NCBI RefSeq assembly: GCF_014526325.1
Contig: NZ_JACNMJ010000002.1
Coordinates: 310,001-374,000, forward strand
Origin: Psychroserpens algicola
GTDB taxonomy: Bacteria; Bacteroidota; Bacteroidia; Flavobacteriales; Flavobacteriaceae
Length of the DNA stretch: 64,000 nucleotides
Direction: 5' to 3'
The notes beneath the pieces are model-generated. The model did no database searches. It saw only the letters and a program-made list of their open reading frames with translations, and was not told where the DNA came from. The position numbers and the translations under genes are program-made. This document shows, piece after piece, positions 28,149 to 36,154 of the stretch (position 1 is the stretch's first letter; the number at the start of each line of letters is the position of its first letter).

Positions 28149-28652
28149 TTAAGGCTGATATAATAAAGACCCTAACTCTTTAAAAGTGACATTTCCTTTA
28201 TCGTCCATATCGTAAGCTAAAAGCATTTCTCCAGAGTATTTACCATCGGTGAAATTAATGATGATCCATTTATGATTTAACATTCTAATTTGATCTATAC
28301 GCATTTTTTCACCAGACATAGATGCAAATGGCACTAATGGGTGATCTTCAGTATCGTAGTCATTTAAGCTGATCAATCCGTCTTCAATAAGTGGAACAAA
28401 TTCTGAAATCCGAAATCCTCGTTTTTCCCAATACGTCATTGCATCATCATTAGTATCAAATCTAAACGTATACATATCCTCCACTTTATCGTCCTGCATA
28501 ATACGAAGCGAATCTTTAAGCTGTGTATTTGTGGCTTTATAACTCGTTAGTTGTTCATCATAATTTTCGATGATGTTTTTTGAGTTTACAAACTGAAAAA
28601 TGACCAGTAATAATGTAAAAATAAACAGGTACATAAAAATTCTTTGCTTCAT
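28149..28652 (-). CDS. Membrane-anchored protein of unknown function
   Basis: A 167-residue protein with one N-terminal anchor (RIFMYLFIFTLLLVIFQFV), a short coiled-coil (YDEQLTSYKATNTQLKDSLRIMQ) and a compact soluble domain with DAMTYWEKRGFRISEFVPLIEDGLISLNDYDTEDHPLVPF split by loops. Homologs are sometimes labelled hydrolase because of the gene downstream of which they sit, but no catalytic residues can be seen. The PhnP-like gene lies 11 bp upstream on the same strand, so the two are one transcript. Confidence 0.6.
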   Translation of the reverse strand: MKQRIFMYLFIFTLLLVIFQFVNSKNIIENYDEQLTSYKATNTQLKDSLRIMQDDKVEDMYTFRFDTNDDAMTYWEKRGFRISEFVPLIEDGLISLNDYDTEDHPLVPFASMSGEKMRIDQIRMLNHKWIIINFTDGKYSGEMLLAYDMDDKGNVTFKELGSLLYQP

Positions 28653-28663
28653 CTTAATAATAT

Positions 28664-29425
28664 TTATAGTTCTAGTTGTAAGTTATCGTAAGCTAAATAA
28701 ACGTTTTCTGGTAAACTTTGTTGCACTGTATCATGAAATCCTAAATAGTGACTAATATGTGTTAAATAAGCACGCTCAGGCTGCACTCGCTCTATAAAAG
28801 CTAATGCTTCATCCAGGTTAAAATGAGACAGGTGTACTTTTTCACGTAACGCATTTACGACAAGAACTTTTACGCCTTTAAGTTTTTCAATCTCCTCATC
28901 AGCAACAGTTTTCATATCTGTGAGATAGGCAAAATCTTTGAAGCGAAACCCAAAAACCTGAAGTTTATGGTGGTAGCCATTTATAGGCAGGACTTGCAAG
29001 TTTCCGAGGAGAAAAGGCTCATTTTTAATTTCATTCTGAATGACACTCGGTACTCCAGGATATTTATCTTTTGTTGTAAAAATATAGTTGAAACGCTTTT
29101 CTAACTCTCCTAAAACACGTCTGTGCGCATAGAATGGAATATCGCCTTGACGGAAATAGAACGGACGAATATCATCTAATCCAGCAGTATGATCGGCATG
29201 CTCGTGAGTAAAAACAATTCCGTCAATTTTATGACAATTTGCTCTTAACATTTGCTGTCTGAAATCTGGACCACAATCAATAACATAGCTGTAATCATCC
29301 CACTCTACAAGTACAGAAACACGTAAACGCTTGTCTTTAGGGTTTTTACTCAAACACACAGGATGATCACTCCCAATGACTGGAATACCTTGCGATGTAC
29401 CTGTACCTAAAAAAGTAACTTTCAA
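28664..29425 (-). CDS. MBL-fold metallohydrolase, PhnP-like
   Basis: Zinc-dependent hydrolase of 253 residues, probably a phosphodiesterase of the PhnP/lactamase_B_2 subgroup. It starts with KVTFLGTGTSQGIPVIG and carries the metal motif H74-E-H76-A-D78-H79, with further ligand candidates H in INGYHHKLQVFGFRF, D in AYLTDMKT and H in RAYLTHISHYLG. DCGPDFRQQML is also conserved in this group. The substrate is not predictable: no phn genes are in the window. A -7 box lies at 29445-29452. Confidence 0.85.
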   Translation of the reverse strand: MKVTFLGTGTSQGIPVIGSDHPVCLSKNPKDKRLRVSVLVEWDDYSYVIDCGPDFRQQMLRANCHKIDGIVFTHEHADHTAGLDDIRPFYFRQGDIPFYAHRRVLGELEKRFNYIFTTKDKYPGVPSVIQNEIKNEPFLLGNLQVLPINGYHHKLQVFGFRFKDFAYLTDMKTVADEEIEKLKGVKVLVVNALREKVHLSHFNLDEALAFIERVQPERAYLTHISHYLGFHDTVQQSLPENVYLAYDNLQLEL

Positions 29426-29444
29426 CTCCTAATTAATTTTGCTG

Positions 29445-29452
29445 CAAAAATA
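29445..29452 (-). promoter_or_regulatory. -7 promoter box for the MBL-fold hydrolase gene
   Basis: The minus strand reads TATTTTTG, 20 bp upstream of the ATG at 29425. Confidence 0.5.
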
Positions 29453-29486
29453 AAACTTATTTTTTTAGTTTGACCTGCTATTTTAA

Positions 29487-29494
29487 TACCTTTG
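29487..29494 (+). promoter_or_regulatory. -7 promoter box for the 483-aa conserved protein
   Basis: TACCTTTG matches TAnnTTTG and lies 26 bp before the ATG at 29521. A promoter here argues against the TTG at 29500 as the start. Confidence 0.55.
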
Positions 29495-29520
29495 TATAGT
29501 TGACAAACCCAAAATATAAG

Positions 29521-30972
29521 ATGGAAATAACCTTAAAAGGAGATAAAGAGTTTGATGAGATTCCTTCATTAAAAACGAAATGTTTACGCATTAACTTAAA
29601 TGAGAATATCTACGGAACATTTGCAGAAATTGGCGCAGGCCAAGAAACTGTACGTCAGTTCTTTAGAGCTGGTGGTGCTTCAGGAACTATTGCAAAAGCC
29701 ATGTCGGCTTACGATAAAGCCTTTAGTGATGCGATTTATGGTATAGAAGATGACAAACGATATGTAACTGAAGCCAGACTTCGTAAGATGTTAGATCATG
29801 AAGTTAATCTGGTAGAAGAGCGTATTAAAAGAGAAGCACATCCTAATAAAATGTTCTTTGCTTATGCAAATACAGTAGCCACTATTGACTTTGCTAAAAA
29901 ATATAAAGGCCATGGTTGGGTAGGAATTAAATATCAGGTTGATCCAGAACAAGGGTATAACGAAATTGTACTTCACCTGAGATTTAAAGAAACAGATGCA
30001 AGATTACAACAAGAAACATTAGGCGTTTTAGGTACAAACTTAATCTATGGTGCATTCTATAAATATAATGAGCCAAAAAAATTACTGCGATACTTATACG
30101 ATCACCTGGATAAAGATCAGGTAGAAATCGATACTATTAACTTTTCTGGACCAGTTTTCGAAGATGTTGACAACCGTTTAATGAGTTTACAATTGGTTAA
30201 AAACGGAATGACTGATGCTGTAATGTTTGCACCTGACGGAAATAATGTTTTGCCAGCGAGGGTATTATACAAGAAAAATATTTTAGCACTACGTGGTAGC
30301 TTTAGACCAGTAACTAAAGTCAATATGGACATGTATAAGAAATCTTATGAAATGTTCATTAAAGAAAATAAAGTTGACCTTGATAAAACTCAGGTTATTT
30401 TCGAAATAACATTATCTAACCTAAGAGCTGAAGGCGAAATTGATGAGCAGGATTTTATGGATCGTGCACGATTATTATGCTCTCTAGGTCAAACTGTATT
30501 AATTTCTAATTTTCAAGAGTATTACAAGCTTGTTGAGTACTTCTCTCAATATACGAAAGCGCGTATGGGACTTGCAATGGGAGTTAACAATTTGGTTGAC
30601 ATATTTGACGAAAAATATTATCGTCATTTAAGTGGTGGAATTCTAGAAGCTTTTGGAAAGCTATTCTTTAAAGATTTAAGAGTGTACCTATATCCTATGC
30701 AAAATGAAGATGGAACACTTACCGATAGTGAAAACCTTAAGGTTCATCCTAGAATGAAAGAATTATATAAGTTCTTTAAATACAATGGTAAAGTGGTTGA
30801 CATTACAGATTATGACGAATCTACTCTATCCGTATTTTCAAGAACAGTTTTAAAAATGATTGCCAATGGAGAAGATGAATGGGAATCAATGCTACCAGAA
30901 GGTGTTTCTAATCTTATCAAAGAAAAAAGTCTATTTGGTTGTGAAACAGAACAAGTTCATATCAAAGAGTAA
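29521..30972 (+). CDS. Conserved Bacteroidota protein, often mislabelled nicotinate-nucleotide adenylyltransferase
   Basis: A 483-residue soluble protein. I recognise it as strongly conserved across flavobacteria by TKCLRINLNENIYGTFAEIG, RAGGASGTIAKAMSAYDK and MFFAYANTVATIDFAKKYKG (each seen here), but it has no P-loop, no HxGH nucleotidyltransferase motif and no other known active site. Databases often name it nicotinate-nucleotide adenylyltransferase or TonB-associated, which the sequence does not support. It reads as an alpha/beta protein with several Arg/Lys-rich patches. Monocistronic with its own promoter and terminator. Function unknown. Confidence 0.8.
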   Translation: MEITLKGDKEFDEIPSLKTKCLRINLNENIYGTFAEIGAGQETVRQFFRAGGASGTIAKAMSAYDKAFSDAIYGIEDDKRYVTEARLRKMLDHEVNLVEERIKREAHPNKMFFAYANTVATIDFAKKYKGHGWVGIKYQVDPEQGYNEIVLHLRFKETDARLQQETLGVLGTNLIYGAFYKYNEPKKLLRYLYDHLDKDQVEIDTINFSGPVFEDVDNRLMSLQLVKNGMTDAVMFAPDGNNVLPARVLYKKNILALRGSFRPVTKVNMDMYKKSYEMFIKENKVDLDKTQVIFEITLSNLRAEGEIDEQDFMDRARLLCSLGQTVLISNFQEYYKLVEYFSQYTKARMGLAMGVNNLVDIFDEKYYRHLSGGILEAFGKLFFKDLRVYLYPMQNEDGTLTDSENLKVHPRMKELYKFFKYNGKVVDITDYDESTLSVFSRTVLKMIANGEDEWESMLPEGVSNLIKEKSLFGCETEQVHIKE

Positions 30973-30992
30973 TCTTAGATTTTAATAACAAA

Positions 30993-31023
30993 AAAACCGC
31001 ATGACATCATGCGGTTTTTTTTT
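30993..31023 (+). terminator. Terminator after the 483-aa conserved protein
   Basis: ccgcatg (30998-31004) pairs with catgcgg (31008-31014), extended by A/T pairs, and runs into a long T-run. Confidence 0.9.
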
Positions 31024-31042
31024 GAAGTATTTTATATTAGCT

Positions 31043-31106
31043 ATGCTGAATTTATTTCAGCATCTCATCATAATTCTCTTGTGGGATTCTGAAACCTGTT
31101 CAGAAT
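31043..31106. repeat. Paired-hairpin intergenic element, REP-like
   Basis: Two perfect inverted repeats of the same design lie in tandem: atgctgaa/ttcagcat (31043-31050 and 31056-31063) and attctgaa/ttcagaat (31086-31093 and 31099-31106), each an 8-bp stem with a 5-base loop. The linker reads ctcatcataattctcttgtg. Similar ctgaa...ttcag elements are scattered between genes in other flavobacterial genomes as I recall them; no second copy was seen in this window. It sits between two converging genes after a normal terminator. Confidence 0.6.
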
Positions 31107-31119
31107 GACGACATTTAAA

Positions 31120-31575
31120 CTATTCAGATAATATCTGTTCGGTATGAATTTTCGCTTTTACTTTATCGATAACACGATCAACAACACCTTCCTCATTAAT
31201 AATGAAAGTCTTACGGTGTATACCATCAAATTCACGTCCCATAAACTTTTTAGGTCCCCAAACACCAAAAGCGTTAATTACTTCTTTTTCTGTATCTGCC
31301 AGTAAAGGATAAGGAAAATCAAATTTATTTCTAAAATTAGATTGGCGTTTTTCAGAATCTGCACTAACACCTAAGATTTCATAACCAGCCGCTTGTAAAG
31401 CTTTATAGTTTTCTCCCAAGTTACACGCTTCAACAGTACATGTTGGCGTACTTGCTTTAGGATAAAAAAAGACGACTAATTTTTTTCCTTTATAATCTGA
31501 AAGTGAAACGGCATTGCCGTCTTGATCATTTACTGTAAAATCTGGCACTGTATCTCCTGCTTTTAATGTCTGCAT
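31120..31575 (-). CDS. bcp: Thioredoxin-dependent thiol peroxidase (peroxiredoxin Q/Bcp)
   Basis: Reduces hydrogen peroxide and organic hydroperoxides in the cytoplasm. In 151 residues the peroxidatic C46 (STPTCTVEAC) and the resolving C51 are five apart, the classical atypical 2-Cys BCP arrangement. FFYPKAST precedes it and IRNxFxFPYPLLADTE-type sequence (RNKFDFPYPLLADTE) follows, with the conserved Arg in GIHRKTFII. Divergent from nth across only 45 bp with overlapping promoters. Confidence 0.95.
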   Translation of the reverse strand: MQTLKAGDTVPDFTVNDQDGNAVSLSDYKGKKLVVFFYPKASTPTCTVEACNLGENYKALQAAGYEILGVSADSEKRQSNFRNKFDFPYPLLADTEKEVINAFGVWGPKKFMGREFDGIHRKTFIINEEGVVDRVIDKVKAKIHTEQILSE

Positions 31576-31581
31576 ATTGTT

Positions 31582-31589
31582 TATTTTTG
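31582..31589 (+). promoter_or_regulatory. -7 promoter box for nth
   Basis: TATTTTTG matches TAnnTTTG, 31 bp before the nth ATG and only 7 bp from the bcp ATG. Confidence 0.5.
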
Positions 31590-31607
31590 CTTTTTAAATG
31601 AGTTTAC

Positions 31608-31615
31608 CAAATATA
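31608..31615 (-). promoter_or_regulatory. -7 promoter box for bcp
   Basis: The minus strand reads TATATTTG, 32 bp upstream of the bcp ATG and 5 bp from the nth ATG. It faces the nth box at 31582-31589. Confidence 0.5.
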
Positions 31616-31620
31616 CGATA

Positions 31621-32277
31621 ATGACCAAACAAGAAAAAGTAGATTTTGTTATAAGAACGTTAAACGAATTATATCCAACGATTCCTATTCCTTTAGATCA
31701 TAAAGATCCATACACATTACTAATAGCTGTATTGATGTCTGCTCAAAGTACCGATGTTCGTGTTAATCAAATTACGCCTTTGCTGTTTGAAAAAGCCGAT
31801 AATCCGTATGATATGATAAAACTCTCAGTCGAAGAGATTAGAGATATTATCAGACCTGTTGGTTTATCACCAATGAAAAGTAAAGGCATTCATGGCTTAT
31901 CGCAAATATTAATTGATAAACACGATGGAAAAGTACCTCAAACTTATGAAGATTTAGAAGCGCTTCCTGCGGTTGGACATAAAACAGCAGCAGTGGTATT
32001 ATCGCAAGCATTTGGCATTCCTGCATTTCCTGTTGACACGCATATTCATCGTCTTATGTATCGCTGGAATTTAACAAATGGTAAAAATGTGGTACAAACC
32101 GAAAAAGACGCCAAACGCCTATTTCCAAAAGAATTATGGAATGATTTACACCTTCAAATTATTTGGTATGGTCGAGAATATTCGCCTGCTAGAGGTTGGG
32201 ACCTAGAGAAAGATATTATCACAAACACTATTGGCAGAGCTTCGGTTTTAAAAGAATATCATGCCAAAAGAAAGTAG
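31621..32277 (+). CDS. nth: Endonuclease III without the iron-sulfur cluster
   Basis: DNA glycosylase/AP lyase for oxidised pyrimidines. The 218-residue protein keeps the helix-hairpin-helix LPAVGHKTA with catalytic K121 and the catalytic D139 in VDTHIHRL. The C-terminus, where E. coli Nth has the C-x6-C-x2-C-x5-C cluster loop, reads LQIIWYGREYSPARGWDLEKDI and contains no cysteine; indeed the whole protein has none. It therefore cannot hold the 4Fe-4S cluster. The enzyme is probably still active, as cluster-free relatives exist in the superfamily. It ends at a strong terminator shared with the small gene downstream. Confidence 0.9.
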   Translation: MTKQEKVDFVIRTLNELYPTIPIPLDHKDPYTLLIAVLMSAQSTDVRVNQITPLLFEKADNPYDMIKLSVEEIRDIIRPVGLSPMKSKGIHGLSQILIDKHDGKVPQTYEDLEALPAVGHKTAAVVLSQAFGIPAFPVDTHIHRLMYRWNLTNGKNVVQTEKDAKRLFPKELWNDLHLQIIWYGREYSPARGWDLEKDIITNTIGRASVLKEYHAKRK

Positions 32278-32294
32278 ATTATCGCTTTAAATAA

Positions 32295-32331
32295 AAAAAA
32301 ATCCTGAAGACTAACTATTCAGGATTTTTTC
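32295..32331. terminator. Bidirectional terminator between nth and the sigma-factor operon
   Basis: atcctgaa (32301-32308) pairs with ttcaggat (32318-32325) around a 9-base loop, with an A-run on the left and a T-run on the right, so it can stop transcripts from both sides. Confidence 0.88.
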
Positions 32332-32335
32332 AAAT

Positions 32336-32479
32336 TTAGTTTTGAAGTGCTTCAAACTTCAAATTATTACAATGTATAACACTTAAAGCCTTTGAATAAT
32401 TCAGAAGAAAATCTATGGTTTCTTCTTTTGGATTGAGGTTGTTTTGTTTTTGGGGACATTCTGAGTAAAGTTTTGCCAT
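32336..32479 (-). CDS. Conserved-looking 47-aa protein downstream of an ECF sigma factor
   Basis: A short frame from ATG 32479 to TAA 32336 encodes 47 residues starting MAKLYSECPQ and containing EETIDFLLNYSKALSV, then HCNNLKFEALQN. The middle is a strong amphipathic helix. I recall very similar short proteins in the same place in other flavobacteria, which is the main reason to call it real. It begins 57 bp after the sigma-factor stop, on the same strand, and ends right at the terminator. It could be a small regulator of the sigma factor or an unrelated passenger; no function is known. Confidence 0.65.
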   Translation of the reverse strand: MAKLYSECPQKQNNLNPKEETIDFLLNYSKALSVIHCNNLKFEALQN

Positions 32480-32536
32480 TTTACGTTTTTTAGTTTGTTA
32501 TAATCTCATAAACGCAACAAAACTTAACTTATTGTA

Positions 32537-33121
32537 TCAATTTGTTAAAATAATATTGTTCTTGTCAATCACCTTTCGCAGGTTAATGAGCGCATAACGC
32601 ATTCTACCTAAGGCTGTATTAATGCTTACGCCTGTTCGGTCTGAGATTTCTTTAAAACTCATATCCTTATACATACGCATAATTAAAACTTCTTTTTGAT
32701 CTTCAGGAAGCTCTTCAATGATACGCCTTAAATCACATTCTACCTGATCTTTTATCAATCGCTTTTCAGCGTTTAACGAAGAATCACCCAAAACAGAGAA
32801 AATATTAAAGTCACCAGAATTATCAAATTTTGGCATTCGGTTATTCTTTCTAAAATGATCAATGACTAGATTGTGAGAGATACGCATAACCCAAGGTAAA
32901 AATTTGCCTTCTTCATTATACTTTCCCAGTTTTAAATTTTTAATGACCTTGATAAAAGCATCTTGAAATATATCTTCAGTGATATCTCTGTCAAAGACTT
33001 TAGAATAAATAAAACTGTAAATTTTTTGCTTGTGTCTGTGAATAAGGACCGATAGAGCACTTTCGTCTCCATTCATGTAGTTCTTAACTAAAACAGCGTC
33101 TGTGATAAGTTCGTGTCTCAT
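32537..33121 (-). CDS. RNA polymerase sigma factor, ECF subfamily
   Basis: A 194-residue group 4 sigma-70 factor. Region 2 (about 15-85) has HKQKIYSFIYSKVFDRDITEDIFQDAFIKV and MRISHNLVIDHFRKN; region 4 (about 130-185) has ELPEDQKEVLIMRMYKDMSFKEISDRTGVSINTALGRMRYALINL in short blocks, a helix-turn-helix for -35 binding. There is no adjacent membrane anti-sigma gene of the FecR/RsiW type. The 47-aa gene follows it. A -7 box TATATTTG lies about 100 bp upstream (33221-33228), so the housekeeping sigma probably transcribes it. It is divergent from uvrA. Confidence 0.9.
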   Translation of the reverse strand: MRHELITDAVLVKNYMNGDESALSVLIHRHKQKIYSFIYSKVFDRDITEDIFQDAFIKVIKNLKLGKYNEEGKFLPWVMRISHNLVIDHFRKNNRMPKFDNSGDFNIFSVLGDSSLNAEKRLIKDQVECDLRRIIEELPEDQKEVLIMRMYKDMSFKEISDRTGVSINTALGRMRYALINLRKVIDKNNIILTN

Positions 33122-33220
33122 AATAATTACTTTAAGGCAAAGAATTTAATCTTAGCTTGGGGTTAAATTTTTAAAGTAATATTATAATATAGGCAACTCG
33201 GTTTTAACTGTTTATGTTCT

Positions 33221-33228
33221 CAAATATA
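33221..33228 (-). promoter_or_regulatory. -7 promoter box for the ECF sigma factor gene
   Basis: The minus strand reads TATATTTG, leaving a leader of about 90 bases before the ATG at 33121. Confidence 0.45.
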
Positions 33229-33318
33229 ACAACAATCATTCCGAAATTCCAAAAAAAAGTAACAAACTTTAACATTTTAATGAACAATAATCCATTTTCT
33301 AAGCTTCAATAAAAGACC

Positions 33319-33326
33319 TATCTTTG
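33319..33326 (+). promoter_or_regulatory. -7 promoter box for uvrA
   Basis: TATCTTTG matches TAnnTTTG, 25 bp before the ATG at 33352. Confidence 0.55.
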
Positions 33327-33351
33327 CACATTCTTATTTGCTATATCTCCT

Positions 33352-36135
33352 ATGAACAGTAACATTCTAGACTTAAATCCGAAAGAAAACATCATCATTA
33401 AAGGTGCTAAATTGCACAATCTAAAAAATATTGATGTGGTCATTCCCCGAAATAAACTAGTTGTCATAACAGGTTTATCGGGTTCTGGTAAGTCTAGTTT
33501 AGCGTTTGATACCTTATATGCTGAAGGACAACGTCGTTATGTTGAGAGTTTATCTAGTTATGCACGTCAGTTTTTAGGACGACTTAATAAACCGAAGGTT
33601 GATGTGATAAAAGGTATCGCTCCTGCTATAGCAATTGAACAAAAAGTAAATAGTACCAATCCTAGATCTACTGTTGGAACAACGACTGAAATCTATGATT
33701 ACCTGAAATTGTTATTTGCCCGAATAGGAAAAACATATTCACCCATTTCTGGAAACCTCGTCAAAAAACATCGTACTAAAGACGTGCTGGATTTGGTGAA
33801 ATCATTTGATGAGCGTGAGAAATTATTACTCCTCTCTCCTATTATATTAGAGGAAGGACGAACGATGTCTGACAAGCTTAATGTTTTAAAACAGCAAGGT
33901 TATGCCAGAATTCAATACAAAAATGAAGTTTTAAGAATAGATGATGCTATTGAAAAAAATGTAAAGACATCTGTGTTTTTAGTGGTAGATAGAATTATCG
34001 TAAAACATGAAGATGATTTCTTTAACAGGCTTGCTGACGCCATAGAAACTGCGTTTTTTGAAGGAAAAGGCACATGCATCATTGAATCACTATCTGATAA
34101 GAAACGTACAGAGTTTAATAATCGTTTTGAGTTGGATGGCATGAGCTTCTTAGAACCTAATCCGCATTTATTCAGCTTTAATAATCCTTATGGAGCTTGT
34201 CCGAAATGTGAAGGTTATGGTGATATAATTGGAATAGATGATGATTTAGTAATTCCCAACACAGGACTTTCGGTCTATGAAAATGCTATATTTCCATGGC
34301 GAGGTGAAAGTATGAGTTGGTATCGCGATCAATTGGTAAATAATTCTCATAAGTTTGATTTTCCTATTCATAAACCCTTTTTCGAGTTAACTCCAGAGCA
34401 GAAACAATTAGTATGGGATGGCAATCAGTATTTTGAAGGGTTAAATTCATTCTTTGCCGAATTAGAATCTAAAGCCTATAAAATACAAAACCGGGTCATG
34501 TTATCGCGTTATCGTGGGAAAACCAAGTGTAACGTTTGTAAAGGTAAACGTCTTCGTGAAGAGGCTAATTATGTAAAGATTAATAATGTTACCATTACAG
34601 ATCTGGTTGAAATGCCTCTGGATGCTTTAGCTAATTTCTTTAAGCAAATAGAGTTAGACGATTATGATACTACAATAGCTAAGCGTTTACTCAAAGAAAT
34701 CAATAGTCGTTTATCATTTCTAAGCAATGTAGGTTTAGATTATTTAACCTTAAACCGAAAATCAAATACCTTGTCTGGTGGTGAAAGTCAGCGTATAAAT
34801 TTGGCGACATCGTTAGGCAGTAGTCTTGTTGGCTCTATGTATATCCTAGATGAACCTAGTATTGGCTTACACCCAAAAGACACCGAAAAACTGATTAAAG
34901 TGTTACAGGCACTTCGTGATTTAGGAAATACGGTTATTGTAGTCGAACATGATGAAGATATCATGAAAGCTGCCGATGAAATTATAGATATCGGACCAGA
35001 AGCTGGTACTTTTGGTGGTGAAGTTGTGGCTAAAGGGACCTTCAAAGATATTTTAAAATCAGAATCCCTTACAGCTCAATATTTAAACGAAACTTTAAAA
35101 ATTGAACTTCCAAAGCAAAGACGAACGTCCAAATACCAAGTGGAAATTATTGGTGCCAAAGCACATAATCTTCAAAATATTGATGTGACGTTTCCATTGG
35201 AAATGTTAACCGTTGTTACTGGTGTCTCTGGTAGTGGAAAAAGTACTTTAGTTAAGAAAATTCTATTTCCTGCTATCCAAAAACAACTTACAGGTTTTGG
35301 AGATAAACCTGGTCAGTTTACTGAATTGAAAGGTAATTTTAAGACTATAAAACATATTGAGTTTGTAGATCAAAACCCAATTGGGCGATCATCAAGGTCA
35401 AATCCAGTGACTTACATTAAAGCGTATGACGATATCAGAGCGCTTTTTGCAAATCAAAAACTGAGTAAAATTCGTAATTATCAAGCTAAGCATTTTAGTT
35501 TCAATGTTGATGGTGGACGCTGTGAAACCTGTAAAGGTGACGGAGAAGTGACTATTGAGATGCAGTTTATGGCCGATGTGCATTTAACCTGTGAAACCTG
35601 TAACGGTAAACGTTTTAAAAAGGATGTTTTAGAAGTTACTTTCGAAGGCAAAAACATTGATGATATTTTGAGCATGACTATTGATGATGCCATTGCTTTT
35701 TTTGATGAATACAAGGTTACCAAAATTAAAAATAAGTTACAGCCACTTCAAGATGTTGGTTTGGGATATGTAGCTTTAGGACAAAGTTCTTCTACCCTTT
35801 CTGGTGGTGAAGCCCAACGTATTAAGTTGGCTTCTTTTCTCGGAAAAGGATCTAAAAGCGATAATGCGCTATTCATTTTTGACGAACCTACCACAGGGTT
35901 ACATTTCCATGATATAAAAAAATTACTAAAATCATTTCAAGCGCTAATAGCAAAAGGGCATTCGATAATCGTAATCGAACACAATCTCGAATTGATTAAA
36001 TGTGCTGATTATATTATTGACTTAGGTCCTGAAGGTGGTATTCGCGGAGGTCAGCTCATCGCAGAAGGAACTCCTGAAGAGCTGGTAAAAAACAACGCCT
36101 CTATAACGGGTAAGTTTTTAAAAGAAAAACTTTAA
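33352..36135 (+). CDS. uvrA: Excinuclease ABC subunit A
   Basis: Damage-recognition ATPase of nucleotide excision repair. In 927 residues both ABC ATPase halves are complete: Walker A GLSGSGKSS at 41-49 and GVSGSGKST near 624; signatures NTLSGGESQR and STLSGGEAQR; Walker B with ILDEPSIGLHP and IFDEPTTGLHF. Zinc modules are CPKC near 283 with CNVC near 393, and CETC near 724 with a second CETC about 23 residues later. VDQNPIGRSSRSNPVTY is also a UvrA hallmark. It stands alone with a good promoter; SOS control cannot be seen. Confidence 0.97.
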   Translation: MNSNILDLNPKENIIIKGAKLHNLKNIDVVIPRNKLVVITGLSGSGKSSLAFDTLYAEGQRRYVESLSSYARQFLGRLNKPKVDVIKGIAPAIAIEQKVNSTNPRSTVGTTTEIYDYLKLLFARIGKTYSPISGNLVKKHRTKDVLDLVKSFDEREKLLLLSPIILEEGRTMSDKLNVLKQQGYARIQYKNEVLRIDDAIEKNVKTSVFLVVDRIIVKHEDDFFNRLADAIETAFFEGKGTCIIESLSDKKRTEFNNRFELDGMSFLEPNPHLFSFNNPYGACPKCEGYGDIIGIDDDLVIPNTGLSVYENAIFPWRGESMSWYRDQLVNNSHKFDFPIHKPFFELTPEQKQLVWDGNQYFEGLNSFFAELESKAYKIQNRVMLSRYRGKTKCNVCKGKRLREEANYVKINNVTITDLVEMPLDALANFFKQIELDDYDTTIAKRLLKEINSRLSFLSNVGLDYLTLNRKSNTLSGGESQRINLATSLGSSLVGSMYILDEPSIGLHPKDTEKLIKVLQALRDLGNTVIVVEHDEDIMKAADEIIDIGPEAGTFGGEVVAKGTFKDILKSESLTAQYLNETLKIELPKQRRTSKYQVEIIGAKAHNLQNIDVTFPLEMLTVVTGVSGSGKSTLVKKILFPAIQKQLTGFGDKPGQFTELKGNFKTIKHIEFVDQNPIGRSSRSNPVTYIKAYDDIRALFANQKLSKIRNYQAKHFSFNVDGGRCETCKGDGEVTIEMQFMADVHLTCETCNGKRFKKDVLEVTFEGKNIDDILSMTIDDAIAFFDEYKVTKIKNKLQPLQDVGLGYVALGQSSSTLSGGEAQRIKLASFLGKGSKSDNALFIFDEPTTGLHFHDIKKLLKSFQALIAKGHSIIVIEHNLELIKCADYIIDLGPEGGIRGGQLIAEGTPEELVKNNASITGKFLKEKL

Positions 36136-36154
36136 GTTTCTTATAATTTAAAGA

